This document shows, in pieces, positions 26,144 to 35,576 of a stretch of 64,000 nt of DNA. Origin of the DNA: Niabella sp. Its GTDB lineage: Bacteria; Bacteroidota; Bacteroidia; Chitinophagales; Chitinophagaceae. The number at the start of each line of letters is the position of its first letter. Position 1 is the stretch's first letter. Below the pieces are notes generated by a model, which did no database searches, was not told the DNA's origin, and saw only the letters and a list, made by a program, of their open reading frames with translations. Made by a program: the position numbers and the translations under genes. Location: positions 124,001 to 188,000 of the forward strand of contig JAGIAT010000009.1 in assembly GCA_017744715.1 (NCBI GenBank). Direction: 5' to 3'.

Positions 26144-26563
26144 TCAGCCCTTGTAATTCATTTTTAAAAAATCATGCGCAGTTTGTACCTCAAGAATCGA
26201 AAAATAAAAATCCCTTGTATTTTCCGTAATGATATGCGTGCAGCCGGCATTGTATGCCGCAAAATACTGTAACCCGTCTTCAAAATCATGTACATGCTTA
26301 TCCGTTGCAGCCAGCTCCACTTCTTTAATACCACAATCTGCAATAGAAAAATGTGTTGCCAGTAACCCGATACGCTCTTTTGCTGACCGGGTTCCATGTT
26401 TCTTCTCTGCAAAATAATACGTGATTGCCAAACTTACTGATGTGGTTACTAATGGATAGCCTTTAGCTGCAGCCCAGCTTAAAACACGGGAAGCATAGGT
26501 AAACAATGGATATTCTTTATTGATCACTGCTACCAGAATATTGGCATCAATAAACAATTTCAT
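26144..26563 (-). CDS. PIN-domain protein (probable toxin)
   Basis: A 139-residue PIN-fold ribonuclease. The acidic active-site set is visible: Asp6 in LFIDANILVAV, Glu95-Asp96 in HDFEDGLQYFAAYNAG, and the terminal ITENTRDF with Asp118. PIN proteins of this size next to a small DNA-binding gene are VapC-type toxins that cut tRNA or rRNA. Its ATG follows the antitoxin stop by 8 bp. The target is unknown. Confidence 0.82.
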   Translation of the reverse strand: MKLFIDANILVAVINKEYPLFTYASRVLSWAAAKGYPLVTTSVSLAITYYFAEKKHGTRSAKERIGLLATHFSIADCGIKEVELAATDKHVHDFEDGLQYFAAYNAGCTHIITENTRDFYFSILEVQTAHDFLKMNYKG

Positions 26564-26571
26564 TACAGGAG

Positions 26572-26829
26572 CTATTTATGGCGTTTATAATAGGCAGCCT
26601 TTTGTTTTTTATCTAACGGTTTTGTATTGTAGATAGCCGGCCCTTCGGCCACCATACTTACCCAATCTTCGATGGGAATATGCTCAATATTCTGATGCTG
26701 GCCCGTAGTAATTACTTTTTGCAGGAGTAATTCTACAAGCCGGGAAAGGCTTAACCCCTGGGAAGCTGCATACTCCTTGGCATCTTCAATAACTGCACTG
26801 TTAAAGCTTAATGTAACTTTGGCGTCCAT
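26572..26829 (-). CDS. DUF6364-type antitoxin
   Basis: An 85-residue protein. Its N-terminal half, VTLSFNSAVIEDAKEYAASQGLSLSRLVELLLQKV, has the ribbon-helix-helix arrangement of DUF6364-family antitoxins (beta strand, then two helices). The C-terminal half (IPIEDWVSMVAEG, ending KKQKAAYYKRHK) is where such proteins wrap the PIN toxin. It precedes the PIN gene in the same operon and has a consensus promoter 19 bp upstream. Together they form a toxin-antitoxin module; antitoxin binding to its own promoter is expected for the family. Confidence 0.75.
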   Translation of the reverse strand: MDAKVTLSFNSAVIEDAKEYAASQGLSLSRLVELLLQKVITTGQHQNIEHIPIEDWVSMVAEGPAIYNTKPLDKKQKAAYYKRHK

Positions 26830-26847
26830 GGTTATTCATTTATACGA

Positions 26848-26880
26848 CAAAATTAATTTTTTTGTACGTATTAGAACAAA
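26848..26880 (-). promoter_or_regulatory. Promoter of the toxin-antitoxin operon
   Basis: Minus strand TTTG (26880-26877), 21 bp, TAATTTTG (26855-26848), 19 bp before the antitoxin ATG. Confidence 0.55.
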
Positions 26881-26976
26881 TTTCTTTTTAAAATCTGTCA
26901 ACAACGGTTCTGTTACCGCACAACAAATTGTATATCAATCCTTGACTTCGGTATTATTTTGTAACCCCGAACGCAA

Positions 26977-29160
26977 TTAATGCGAAATAACTACATCAAA
27001 ATCCGAAGCATTGATCCGGAGCGCCGTAGCAGCGGCATCACTGATGCGGGCTGCCGGCCCGTTCTTTTGCTTCAGGCTTTTGATATCGCCCAGTACCTTT
27101 GCGTAAATCGTTGTATTGGCCTTTGGATTGGACAATTTAACGATCGTTCCGGAAGGAACATCATCGATTAATGCATAGTATTTCCCGTCATCCCAGCCCT
27201 TATCCGTTTTAAATACGCCGGCATGTACAGAGCGTTCTGTTGTTTCCGTTGCACCGGTCTGCATTTCATAGGCGTTTTTAAAGAACCCTGTTTCATCAAA
27301 ACCGGCTGCGGGAGGCACAACATCTGCAACCGGGGCAGAAGACACCGATGCTGAAGCTTTTTCCTTAGATTGCTTTACCGGTTCTTTTGCTGCAATCGAT
27401 TCCGATGCAGATTCAGCCTGCGCTTCGCGGTCTTTCTGTGCTTGCAGGGCGGCCGCCTGTTCCGGTGTACCCAAAAAGCGGGAAGCTATATAACCGGTTG
27501 TTCCCTCACTGGTGCGTATTGCCGCCCACTCCTTGTTGGTATCGCCTGTTACCGTAACCATTTCACTATTTTCAGCCTTTCCCACAATCGGTTCGCTGGT
27601 GGCCGGTCCTTTACGGATATTGATACCGGAGCCAACAATGGCCATTTGTTTTTCAGCTTTTGCTGCAGGTTGTTCTTTTTTAGCAACCGGGCGCCCGGCC
27701 GGTTCTGCAGATGGGTCTGCCAGATACTGCGTAGCAGCATAGCCCTCTACGCCATCATTGGTGCGTACCTCAGCCCACTCATCATTTACCCGGCGCACCA
27801 GCGTAAGCATCTCATCTTTTTGTGCTTGTGCAACCACAGGCTGACCGGTGCCCGGGCCTTTACGGATATTGATATAAGTATCCGTAGCTGCTTTTACCTT
27901 CTGCCCTGTATTCTTTTTCACCTCGGTTCGCACTACTTCTTTTGGCTCGTCTTTGCGCTTTTCAGTTACAGCTTCAAGAAATCCGGAAGCCATATATCCT
28001 TTTTTGCCATCACTCGTACGGATCGCCGCCCACTCGTCGTTGATCTTACGGGTTACTGTAACTACCTCACCTTTTTCAACATGGCCTATCACCGGTTCAT
28101 CTGTTCCAGGTGCCCTACGGATATTAACCGCAGCGGTTACCGTTACCTTCGTGCCCGCCTTTACATCAATACTCGCCGGAGCCGTTTCTTTTTCTTCAGC
28201 GGGTTGTGACGCTGCTACCGACTCGAGGAACTGGGTAGCCATATATCCTTTTTTGCCATCACTGGTACGCACTTCCGCCCAGTCGCTGTTTGGCATACGA
28301 ACAATAGTCACCACTTCATCTTTCTGTAAAGTGCCTACAACCGGCTGACTGGTACTGGCGCCTTTCCGGATATTCACTGCCGAGGTTACCGTCACCTTCT
28401 TACCGGCCTTTAAATCTGCACTGTTGTTGGCCGTTTCCTTTTCTTGCACAGGTTCCGATGCTGACGCCGGCTCCAGGAACTGGGTGGCCATGTACCCTTT
28501 TTTACCCCCGCCCGTGCGTACTTCGGCCCAGTCGCTGTTCGCCATGCGAATTATGGTCACTTCTTCATCTTTCTGCAAAGTTGCTACAATGGGCTGATCG
28601 GTACTGGCGCCTTTTCGGATATTCACTGCCGAGGTTACCGTCACCTTCTTACCGGCCTTTAAAGCAGTGCTGCTGCTGTTTTTCACGGTTTCTTTAGATT
28701 CAGCAGGTTGCTCTTTCTTAGCTGCATTGTCGGTCATATATCCCACAAGAATATCCTGGCCCCTGGAAACCTCATCTTTCCGTAATTTATTCCATGATTT
28801 CAGTGTTTTCACATCTACCCGGTTAAACTTCCGGCTAATGCTGGTTAAGTTGTCCTTTGCTCCTGCTTCGTAATAAACGGGGATACCTTTTCTTGATTTG
28901 GTATTCAGATTTGCAGCCGTTACCGGAACCTTTACCGTTTGCCCGATCTTCAGATCCTGGCTGGTTTTCATACCATTAGTTTTGGTCAACGAAGATAGAG
29001 AGACCCCGTATTTTGTACTTAAATACTTTAATGACTCCCCGGAAGTAACCCGGTGCTCTACCACTATACCGTGGGAAGTTGCAACAGCAGTCAGTTTTCT
29101 TTGCGCCTGGGTTGTTCCCATTAATAAAATCAATCCGGCCGTAACAATAAACGATTTCAT
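26977..29160 (-). CDS. LysM / five-SH3b / RlpA-like envelope protein
   Basis: A 727-residue exported protein. Order: signal peptide (FIVTAGLILLMGTTQAQ), LysM 1 (about 34-80, VEHRVTSGESLKYLSTKYGVS), a second LysM-like segment (about 93-142), then five bacterial SH3 domains at about 172-230, 255-313, 338-396, 422-480 and 506-563, each with VNIRKG near the start and W-A-x-x-RT in the middle. A Ser/Ala/Lys-rich linker leads to a C-terminal RlpA-like double-psi barrel (about 645-727: HAGVFKTDKGWDDGKYYALI, GTIVKLSNPKANTTIYAKV). LysM and SH3b bind cell wall peptides and glycans, so a peptidoglycan-binding or remodelling role in the periplasm is likely. Confidence 0.85.
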   Translation of the reverse strand: MKSFIVTAGLILLMGTTQAQRKLTAVATSHGIVVEHRVTSGESLKYLSTKYGVSLSSLTKTNGMKTSQDLKIGQTVKVPVTAANLNTKSRKGIPVYYEAGAKDNLTSISRKFNRVDVKTLKSWNKLRKDEVSRGQDILVGYMTDNAAKKEQPAESKETVKNSSSTALKAGKKVTVTSAVNIRKGASTDQPIVATLQKDEEVTIIRMANSDWAEVRTGGGKKGYMATQFLEPASASEPVQEKETANNSADLKAGKKVTVTSAVNIRKGASTSQPVVGTLQKDEVVTIVRMPNSDWAEVRTSDGKKGYMATQFLESVAASQPAEEKETAPASIDVKAGTKVTVTAAVNIRRAPGTDEPVIGHVEKGEVVTVTRKINDEWAAIRTSDGKKGYMASGFLEAVTEKRKDEPKEVVRTEVKKNTGQKVKAATDTYINIRKGPGTGQPVVAQAQKDEMLTLVRRVNDEWAEVRTNDGVEGYAATQYLADPSAEPAGRPVAKKEQPAAKAEKQMAIVGSGINIRKGPATSEPIVGKAENSEMVTVTGDTNKEWAAIRTSEGTTGYIASRFLGTPEQAAALQAQKDREAQAESASESIAAKEPVKQSKEKASASVSSAPVADVVPPAAGFDETGFFKNAYEMQTGATETTERSVHAGVFKTDKGWDDGKYYALIDDVPSGTIVKLSNPKANTTIYAKVLGDIKSLKQKNGPAARISDAAATALRINASDFDVVISH
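27480..28660 (-). repeat. Five in-gene SH3b coding repeats
   Basis: DNA repeats of about 249-252 bp encode the five SH3 domains. The best pair is almost identical around 28381 and 28630 (the same GAGGTTACCGTCACCTTCTT stretch 249 bp apart). Copies nearer the C-terminus are more diverged. Confidence 0.85.
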
Positions 29161-29293
29161 GTGTTCAAGATGTGTCTTAAAAAAAATCCTTACTAATGCA
29201 CGAATTTACAATAATATTTAGAACTAAACAGCTTTAGAATTTGTTAACAAAAGGAATATTGCGGCAGGAAAGACCGTATATTTTGGAAAATTG

Positions 29294-29301
29294 TACCTTT
29301 G
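29294..29301 (+). promoter_or_regulatory. -7 element of panD
   Basis: TACCTTTG ends 7 bp before the panD ATG, again implying a leaderless or near-leaderless mRNA. No -33 element is clear. Confidence 0.45.
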
Positions 29302-29308
29302 CGCCCCT

Positions 29309-29653
29309 ATGTTTATAGAAGTTTTTAAATCCAAGATCCACAGAGCTGTTGTAACAGAAGCTTTTCTCAATTATATGGGTAGCATTACCATTGATGAGGA
29401 CCTGATGGATGCTGCAAACCTGATTGAAAATGAAAAGGTTCAGGTGGTGAATGTGCATAACGGGGAGCGCCTGGAAACCTATGTGATCAAAGGAAAAAGG
29501 GGATCCGGAACCATTTGCCTCAACGGCCCGGCAGCCCGCAAAGCACAGGTTGGCGACCCGGTGATTATCATTTCCTATGCCTCAATGGATCTGGAAGAAG
29601 CCAAAAAACATCAGCCTACCATTATTTTTCCTAAAGAAGGCAACAAACTTTAA
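29309..29653 (+). CDS. panD: Aspartate 1-decarboxylase
   Basis: Makes beta-alanine for pantothenate synthesis. It is a pyruvoyl enzyme that cleaves itself at Gly-Ser; the site is in LNYMGSITIDEDLMDAA. Other family segments are MFIEVFKSKIHRAVVTEA, VHNGERLETYVIKG and GTICLNGPAARKAQVGDPVIIISYA. At 114 residues from the ATG at 29309 it has normal length; an ATG at 29291 is excluded because it lies upstream of the -7 element. It is 24 kb from panB. Confidence 0.97.
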   Translation: MFIEVFKSKIHRAVVTEAFLNYMGSITIDEDLMDAANLIENEKVQVVNVHNGERLETYVIKGKRGSGTICLNGPAARKAQVGDPVIIISYASMDLEEAKKHQPTIIFPKEGNKL

Positions 29654-30164
29654 CCAGCGGCTGATCCGGTTATCCGATCGATTATTAACGGTGGTTCACG
29701 TTCTGCAAAATCCGTCGTTTGCTTAAGCCGCCTATTTAACAGATTCAGAAACAAGCCGCCAATGACAAATAGGAGCTTGTTTTGAAACAACGTTCGCTCA
29801 CAGGCGTCCCCCTGGGGAAAGAACAGCCCGGTAAAGAATTACCAGGGCCGGTTGTTTGCCTCTGTTATGATGACGTTACATCCTATTGAATCTTAACTAC
29901 GACACCACATCACTGTTCCAACTCCGGACATCCGGTTTCCTGCTTTTACTGGGTCCAGTTCCCAACCGCTCGCCGGAACAGGAGCTCCATTCCCCGGTGT
30001 CTCTCGCAAGGGAAGCCGGGAGGAAAAGTCCTGTAAGCTATTGTAAAAGCACGGGCTCTTTACGTTCGGCCCTGCCTATAAAAAAGAATTTCCAGGGGTA
30101 TTGTTGCCTATACGTTCTACAATGCTCAAAGGATTCCCGATCCAGCCTGCCAATCAGGAATCTG
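29654..30164. other. Intergenic region panD-PUL1
   Basis: About 510 bp without a recognisable gene. It holds a long-range inverted repeat (AAGCCGCCTATTT at 29725-29737 against AAATAGGAGCTT at 29767-29778) and the GGTAAAGAATTACC hairpin at 29822-29857. Frames across it have no recognisable motifs. Confidence 0.6.
29822..29857. repeat. GGTAAAGAATTACC hairpin, copy 1
   Basis: Stem GGTAA / TTACC with loop AGAA, extended by CCC/GGG across one bulged A and by AACA/TGTT at the outer edge. The 18-base word GGTAAAGAATTACCAGGG occurs again in the hairpin at 61215. It may be a terminator for the PUL1 transcript (310 bp past the last gene) or a dispersed element. Confidence 0.6.
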
Positions 30165-31583
30165 CTATTCAATCGCGTTCAATTCACCCATACCTGCATA
30201 CTTACCATCCGTGGTTTTGGTAATATTGAATTTAAAATACCGCGCCGTAACCGGCGTAAAAAACCGCACCGTCTTTATATCCGGATTTGCTGCAGAAGAT
30301 GATCCGCTTACCGGGGTTCCTGCATATTTGCCTTCCGATATCCAGGAGTTGCCATCATTACTGGAAAAGATTTCCATATTGAGAAAATCATCCGTGGTAA
30401 AATCATAATTGGGCACGATCCGGAAGCCTTTTACGGTTTTTACACTCCCCATATTGAGCTGTACCCAGGCCGGTAATTTTCCATCGGAATCCCACGAGCT
30501 TTTGTTATCGCCATCCAGGATCCTTGCAACTCCGTACGCGGAATAGCTGCCACTGGCTGTTACGCTCCAGCCGGTACGGTTCATTATGGCTCCCGTAAGG
30601 CCGCTGTTGGAGGGATCTATATTGGTTAAAAACGCTGACAGTATTACGTATTTTACATTATTTCCTGCTTGCGGAGCAACATCGCTTTCATCCTTTATCC
30701 TCACAGGTAACAAATAAGATGTACCCGGGGTGAATGCCGACAGATCAGAAAATCCGATTTTTACACTGTCGGAGGATGCCGTTGCACCCGCGCCAATGGT
30801 AACCGTGTTGTTTATCATTGTATAGGACCCTGCCGGCATTGCCGCATAATTTGTTTTATTCGCCGCATTATAAGCAGGCACCAACCCTGCATCATCCGTA
30901 AAGCTCAGCGTTATAGTTTTACTTACCGAAACATTGATCGTTGCAGGAAATCCAACAGTTGGCCCCCTTTTATCAGAAACCGTATATCCGCCATTAACGA
31001 CCAGCAAACCGGAAGACACCGCGCTGAATACTTTTGCGATTGCCGTTTTAACATACATTATCTTCCGGCTGGCGCTTATGGGTATATTACCCGAAGAAGC
31101 GGAAAGCCGCACCGGTATCACATATGGAGTACTAAATTTAATACCGGTAGTGTCAGCCAACACAATCTGGATAGAGTCCGATGAAGAAGTCTGGCCGGCT
31201 TTAATGGTTACCACACCATCATTGTTTAGCTTAAAGGCCCCGGTATTAAATCTCAGCGCCTTCGTTCCGTAAGCGCTATCATAAGCAGCCAGCATGCTTG
31301 TATCAATAATACCGGTCACCTGCACATCTTTATCAGCAGCACGGGAAAGCATTACGGGGAATGAAGTGTTGGCTCCCGGTAAAACAGTACTTTGGAGTAC
31401 AGCAAAATTTCCACCATTCAACACATTGTATCCCTGGTTGCCCGGTGCGGCATACACCAGCACATCTCCTGTTATGTATACATCTGTTCCTTTGTATTTA
31501 TCACAGGAAAACAAAAATACTCCTGTAAAAAGCAATAATACATTACGTATTGCATTGCTAAAAGTCCGGCGAACCTGTATCAT
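30165..31583 (-). CDS. DUF1735 / F5-8C surface glycan-binding lipoprotein (PUL1, last gene)
   Basis: A 472-residue lipoprotein (lipobox LFSC, Cys27). It carries two DUF1735-type immunoglobulin-like domains (roughly residues 50-180 and 195-315), each with the AAYDSAYGT / PAYNAANKTNYAAMP-like pattern followed by an extended AG-x-SSSDSxxI strand. A C-terminal F5/8C discoidin domain follows (about 330-472): NRTGWSVTASGSYSAYG, ARILDGDNKSSWDSDG, WVQLNMGSVKTVKGFRI, VTARYFKFNI. This is the architecture of surface glycan-binding proteins in Bacteroidota loci. It is the most distal gene of the GH18 locus. Confidence 0.88.
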   Translation of the reverse strand: MIQVRRTFSNAIRNVLLLFTGVFLFSCDKYKGTDVYITGDVLVYAAPGNQGYNVLNGGNFAVLQSTVLPGANTSFPVMLSRAADKDVQVTGIIDTSMLAAYDSAYGTKALRFNTGAFKLNNDGVVTIKAGQTSSSDSIQIVLADTTGIKFSTPYVIPVRLSASSGNIPISASRKIMYVKTAIAKVFSAVSSGLLVVNGGYTVSDKRGPTVGFPATINVSVSKTITLSFTDDAGLVPAYNAANKTNYAAMPAGSYTMINNTVTIGAGATASSDSVKIGFSDLSAFTPGTSYLLPVRIKDESDVAPQAGNNVKYVILSAFLTNIDPSNSGLTGAIMNRTGWSVTASGSYSAYGVARILDGDNKSSWDSDGKLPAWVQLNMGSVKTVKGFRIVPNYDFTTDDFLNMEIFSSNDGNSWISEGKYAGTPVSGSSSAANPDIKTVRFFTPVTARYFKFNITKTTDGKYAGMGELNAIE

Positions 31584-31656
31584 TTGTTTACATTCATTTG
31601 TTTATAAGTAATATTTTCTCCAAGCCAAAATGAGCCCAATAGCCGGGGCATCGCGC

Positions 31657-33156
31657 TTATTGCAGGGCTGTTACATCGGCTATGCCCACTGCATTTTGTA
31701 AATAGCCTTCGTTTCCTGCTCCACCACCATCATACATATTATAATTGCGGGAAATATTAAATCTGAAATAACGTGCGGTAACCGGAACATAGAATTTCAG
31801 CTGCTGCGGTTCTTTTGCATTTAAAGAAGCTGCTGACGCAATGCCCCTAAATGTACCCTGCTCTGTCCAGCTGACGCCGTCATTGCTGGATTGCACCGTC
31901 ATCAACGCAATGTTATACCGGGGCCCAAAAAATGTTTGGGGAACCATCCTGAATCCTTTCACCGTTGTTGTGCTGCCCATATCCAGCTGGCACCAGGAGG
32001 CGCCGGAAGTAGGGGCGGTTAACCAGCCGGAAGCTTCGTTGCCCACCCCCTGGCCGATTGCAGCCCTGGCTGCAAACGTCTGAAAACCGGCATTATGAAA
32101 CGAACTGGCAGTAATGGACCATGATGCACGGTTTATTGCAGTACCCGTTAACCCGGTATTATCCACATCAATATTATTTACTTCCCTGGCTATAACCAGG
32201 TATAGGATATTGCCTGATGTATTGACAAAAGCTGACGGCTGCTCTTCTAACCGCAGCGGGAGTACATACCTGTCTGCCCCTGCCAGTAACGGCATGGCCG
32301 ATTCTTTTACTGTAACCGATACCGGGAAGGTGGTAACCCCTGGCGGTATTTTTAACGCATTTCCATTATTCAACGTAACCTGGTTTTCAGGAAAAGCGGG
32401 TAAAGATGTACGGTTATTGTTGTTATAGGCAGCTACAAGGCTGTTATCCTGTTTGATGGAAATAGCCCGTTCTACCGGAACCGCATAGTTTAACAGGGTA
32501 TTAAACGTGATGGGGCGCCCTACATGCCTGGCCAGGTCTGCCGGCGACTGCATATAAGTGATATTGGTTTGCCCGGCAGCAGCAATGCTCGCCGTTAATT
32601 TACCCGCAACGCGAAACAAGACATACGCTTTATCAGATGTAGATACTTTGGCCGATTGGGGCGATTCGATCTTTTTTACCCGGTAAGGGGCTATAACACC
32701 ACTGACGCCGGATTTGGTTAATACGTCCAGGTCTTTAATATAGACCGGCACGGGGTCCGACTCGGTTTGTCCTGCCCTGATGGTTAGCCTTAGGTCGATG
32801 GCGCTCACCTGGTCGGGGGGTGCGGCTATGTAATGGGTGTTTGAAGCGCTGTTGTATTGGCTTACCAGCGTGGTATCCAGTACCACATGAACCACAATGT
32901 CCGAATCGGATGGGCCGGAAGCGATCATACGCAATCGCTTCAAGGTATCCTGGATATAACCGTCCGGCGCGTTCAGCACATTAGAGCTGCCGGTATTGGT
33001 GCCGTCTATCGTGCTGCTGAACGCAACATATAGTGCTTTCGGGTTCAATGCTGAAGAATCCAACACTTTGGGCACATCCTTTTTACAGGCAACACAAAAC
33101 AGGCCCATGAGCAGCAGCACCCAATGATGTTGATAACTAATCCTATTATTTTTCAT
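31657..33156 (-). CDS. DUF1735 / F5-8C surface glycan-binding lipoprotein (PUL1)
   Basis: A 499-residue paralogue of the downstream gene with the same plan: lipobox CVAC (Cys24), two DUF1735-like domains (LVSQYNSASNTHYIAAPPDQ and LVAAYNNNNRTSLPAFPENQ mark each), and a C-terminal discoidin domain (INRASWSITASSFHNAG, WCQLDMGSTTTVKGFRMVP, VTARYFRFNISRNYNMYDGG). The paralogues are clearly diverged, so they may bind different parts of a glycan or glycoprotein. They are separated by 73 bp. Confidence 0.88.
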   Translation of the reverse strand: MKNNRISYQHHWVLLLMGLFCVACKKDVPKVLDSSALNPKALYVAFSSTIDGTNTGSSNVLNAPDGYIQDTLKRLRMIASGPSDSDIVVHVVLDTTLVSQYNSASNTHYIAAPPDQVSAIDLRLTIRAGQTESDPVPVYIKDLDVLTKSGVSGVIAPYRVKKIESPQSAKVSTSDKAYVLFRVAGKLTASIAAAGQTNITYMQSPADLARHVGRPITFNTLLNYAVPVERAISIKQDNSLVAAYNNNNRTSLPAFPENQVTLNNGNALKIPPGVTTFPVSVTVKESAMPLLAGADRYVLPLRLEEQPSAFVNTSGNILYLVIAREVNNIDVDNTGLTGTAINRASWSITASSFHNAGFQTFAARAAIGQGVGNEASGWLTAPTSGASWCQLDMGSTTTVKGFRMVPQTFFGPRYNIALMTVQSSNDGVSWTEQGTFRGIASAASLNAKEPQQLKFYVPVTARYFRFNISRNYNMYDGGGAGNEGYLQNAVGIADVTALQ

Positions 33157-33177
33157 TCGTATAATTTTTTGTTTACA

Positions 33178-34356
33178 CTAATCGCCGCATTTTACGCCGG
33201 TTACCCATTTATAACTTCCGTAAATACGGGCCGTATGCCCATGGCCGGTTGCATCATGGCACATTTCACCCTCCCCTTCATTCAAACGCCAGTAGGCTTC
33301 CAGCCCGGGCATGGCCGGATCCACCACACAGGCCGTAGTAGCAATTTCCGATTGTGTACGTGCTGTTGACCATATCCGAACCTCGCTAAACTGGGCCAGG
33401 ATGGGCCGGTCCCCGTTGACATCATAGGCACCTATATGAAATCCTTTCCAGTTGTCCCTGGAAATATTAACCGTTGCATTCGGGCCCACATCGCTAACGG
33501 CCTGTAGTTTCCCGTTTACATATAGTCTTAAACTTCCTGCCTGTGCATCAAAAACAGCAGCTACATGGTACCATACATTTGTGGAAGCCGAAAATTTTGT
33601 CAGCGTAGGCGTTTTTGCCGGCGATCCTGCAACCGTAATCGGGTAATCATCCCTGTTAAGGCTTTCGATCCTTATTATAAAAGACTCTTCAGCGCCAAAA
33701 ATTGTTGGTAAAAAACCGCTCATATCAAATATTTTAACCCGGCCCTCAAGGGTTACCTTGCTTAAGTTCTCCAGCTTTGGATTAATGGACCGCAATGATT
33801 GAAGTGGTGAGATATGCGCGCCCAACCCGGTAAGCTCCACCACCGACCCTTCTGTTGCCTTAGCGATGCCGATATAAAGCGTTTTAGACCCCTCTAATAC
33901 CGGGTATCCCCCGGATCCTTTTTTTTGTACGGTAACCGGTAACATATACACCGGACCTTTTTCTGTAACCTCAGGATCGGTAATGGTGAGCGCTATACTT
34001 TCTGAGCGTAGTTCTCCCTTTTTGATGGTGCCTGTGGTTTTCGAAAGCGTATACTTACCTTCTGGCAGGGCCACATAGCTGGCCCTGTAGCGATTATTAT
34101 ATTCTGCTACAAGCTCCGGGCGGGGTATAAACTCCACCTCCTCATCCTGGGGGGCCAGGTTGGTTGCTGAGGCCGAGAAGGCAAAACGATTCCCGGCGCG
34201 TGAAGCATAAAAAACAGTCAGGTTGCCCACTTCAGCACCGGTCATATAGATGGCATCGCCTTTCCCGGCGCCGCCCCCTTTTTTACACTGTAAGCCAGTT
34301 CCCAAAAAAAGCAACAGGAACAGGTACAACGAAGTATTTATTTTATTCAATTTCAT
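33178..34356 (-). CDS. DUF1735 / LamG surface lipoprotein (PUL1)
   Basis: A 392-residue lipoprotein (lipobox GLQC, Cys24) with one DUF1735 domain (about 35-170, LVAEYNNRYRASYVALPEGKY) and a C-terminal concanavalin-like LamG domain (about 185-390): VTLEGRVKIFD, WYHVAAVFDAQAGSLRLYVNGKLQ, FHIGAYDVNGDRPILAQFSEVRIWSTART, then AYWRLNEGEG. LamG domains bind carbohydrate. In Bacteroides N-glycan loci a DUF1735-LamG protein sits beside the endoglycosidase in the same way. It starts 163 bp after the GH18 stop codon. Confidence 0.9.
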   Translation of the reverse strand: MKLNKINTSLYLFLLLFLGTGLQCKKGGGAGKGDAIYMTGAEVGNLTVFYASRAGNRFAFSASATNLAPQDEEVEFIPRPELVAEYNNRYRASYVALPEGKYTLSKTTGTIKKGELRSESIALTITDPEVTEKGPVYMLPVTVQKKGSGGYPVLEGSKTLYIGIAKATEGSVVELTGLGAHISPLQSLRSINPKLENLSKVTLEGRVKIFDMSGFLPTIFGAEESFIIRIESLNRDDYPITVAGSPAKTPTLTKFSASTNVWYHVAAVFDAQAGSLRLYVNGKLQAVSDVGPNATVNISRDNWKGFHIGAYDVNGDRPILAQFSEVRIWSTARTQSEIATTACVVDPAMPGLEAYWRLNEGEGEMCHDATGHGHTARIYGSYKWVTGVKCGD

Positions 34357-34519
34357 CCGTATATTTTTTATTGTTTTTTAATGGTTGGATGGAACCCCGT
34401 ATATACATTTCCCTCCCGCTTTGGCGGCACAGGTTGTGTGAGAAATATTTATCGTGCTCCGTTTCATTCGCATATCTATATCTTTTTGTTTTTTATGATC
34501 AGATGGAACGCCATATCCT

Positions 34520-35542
34520 TTATTTTACGGCAGCGGGGTTCATAATCTGGATCGCCCTGCGGATGGTATTATATTGCGAGGTGGCATTATAATCGATCTC
34601 GCCATGATAGGCGCCGCAACCACCCTTTCTGCCCTGGACCGGTTGCCAGTAAGCCATACCCAACAGGCTGGGGATAGGGCCGGCGGTGGTATTGGGTGTA
34701 TCATCGTCGTACAGCCCTGTATAAAATTTTTGATATTCTTCGGTAACAATAAATTTTTCAGGAGGAATCACCTTGCTCACCGCATCATACCGGCTTTGAA
34801 GCGATCCCGGTCCTGTAGTAAAATAAGCCTGCGCTACCAGGTAATCAAAATACGGACCCAGTTCGGGTGGCACCTGGTCAACTTCACCATCCAGGATCAG
34901 CAGTTTCCCCGTTCCGGATTTCGGCCCTAAAAACCGCGAAAGCTCTTTAATAAAAATGGAAAGATTTTCAGGCGTGCCAATATATTTTTGCGCCAGGGCG
35001 TCGGGTGCCACATTCGGTTCATAATCGATATCATAGCCATCCAGGCCATATTTGTATACATGATTTACCATGCGCTTAACGGCAATAGCAATCGCTTCTT
35101 TTACCGGCGTACCTTCCGGGATGCCCTCGAATTGCGCACCAATAATACTTACCGCTACAAACCGGGTTCCCTTCAGCTTCCGGGTACTGTCTATTGCACG
35201 AAGATTTTCCGGGTCATCCAGCCCGCCATCGCCCCACATGCTTACGATATCGATGCTGTCCGGCAATCCCCAGGGATGGCTCCCCCAGGATGGACCATGC
35301 GAGTCCAGTACAATCCATGAAAAGAGCACCTGGTGGTCCGATTTTTTATAGGTCCGTAAATTGGTATAATACGCTTCAGAATAGGTATACGCTTTTTGTA
35401 CATCTGTAATATAAATAGGTTCCTGGATGGTTTGTTTTTTACAGGCGGCAAAACCGGTACAAAGAAATATACCAAAGCATATAAACATTTTAACCCTGTA
35501 CAAATGGCGGAACGGAGGATGTTTTTTTGTACGATACTTCAT
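34520..35542 (-). CDS. GH18 endo-beta-N-acetylglucosaminidase-like lipoprotein (PUL1)
   Basis: A 340-residue glycoside hydrolase family 18 enzyme. The catalytic motif D168-x-x-D171-x-D173-x-E175 is in GLDGYDIDYEP, with Glu175 the acid/base and Asp173 assisting the substrate acetamido group. WIVLDSHGPSWGSHPW at the first strand and YLVAQAYFTTG near the end are like bacterial endo-beta-N-acetylglucosaminidases (EndoF/EndoBT type), which cut the chitobiose core of N-glycans. Chitinase activity is the alternative. A lipobox (GFAAC, Cys34) puts it on the membrane. The ATG at 35488 gives a cleaner signal than 35542. It is the only enzyme in the locus. Confidence 0.9.
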   Translation of the reverse strand: MKYRTKKHPPFRHLYRVKMFICFGIFLCTGFAACKKQTIQEPIYITDVQKAYTYSEAYYTNLRTYKKSDHQVLFSWIVLDSHGPSWGSHPWGLPDSIDIVSMWGDGGLDDPENLRAIDSTRKLKGTRFVAVSIIGAQFEGIPEGTPVKEAIAIAVKRMVNHVYKYGLDGYDIDYEPNVAPDALAQKYIGTPENLSIFIKELSRFLGPKSGTGKLLILDGEVDQVPPELGPYFDYLVAQAYFTTGPGSLQSRYDAVSKVIPPEKFIVTEEYQKFYTGLYDDDTPNTTAGPIPSLLGMAYWQPVQGRKGGCGAYHGEIDYNATSQYNTIRRAIQIMNPAAVK

Positions 35543-35576
35543 TTATAACTGATTTAATATTTTTTAAAATAGCCTT

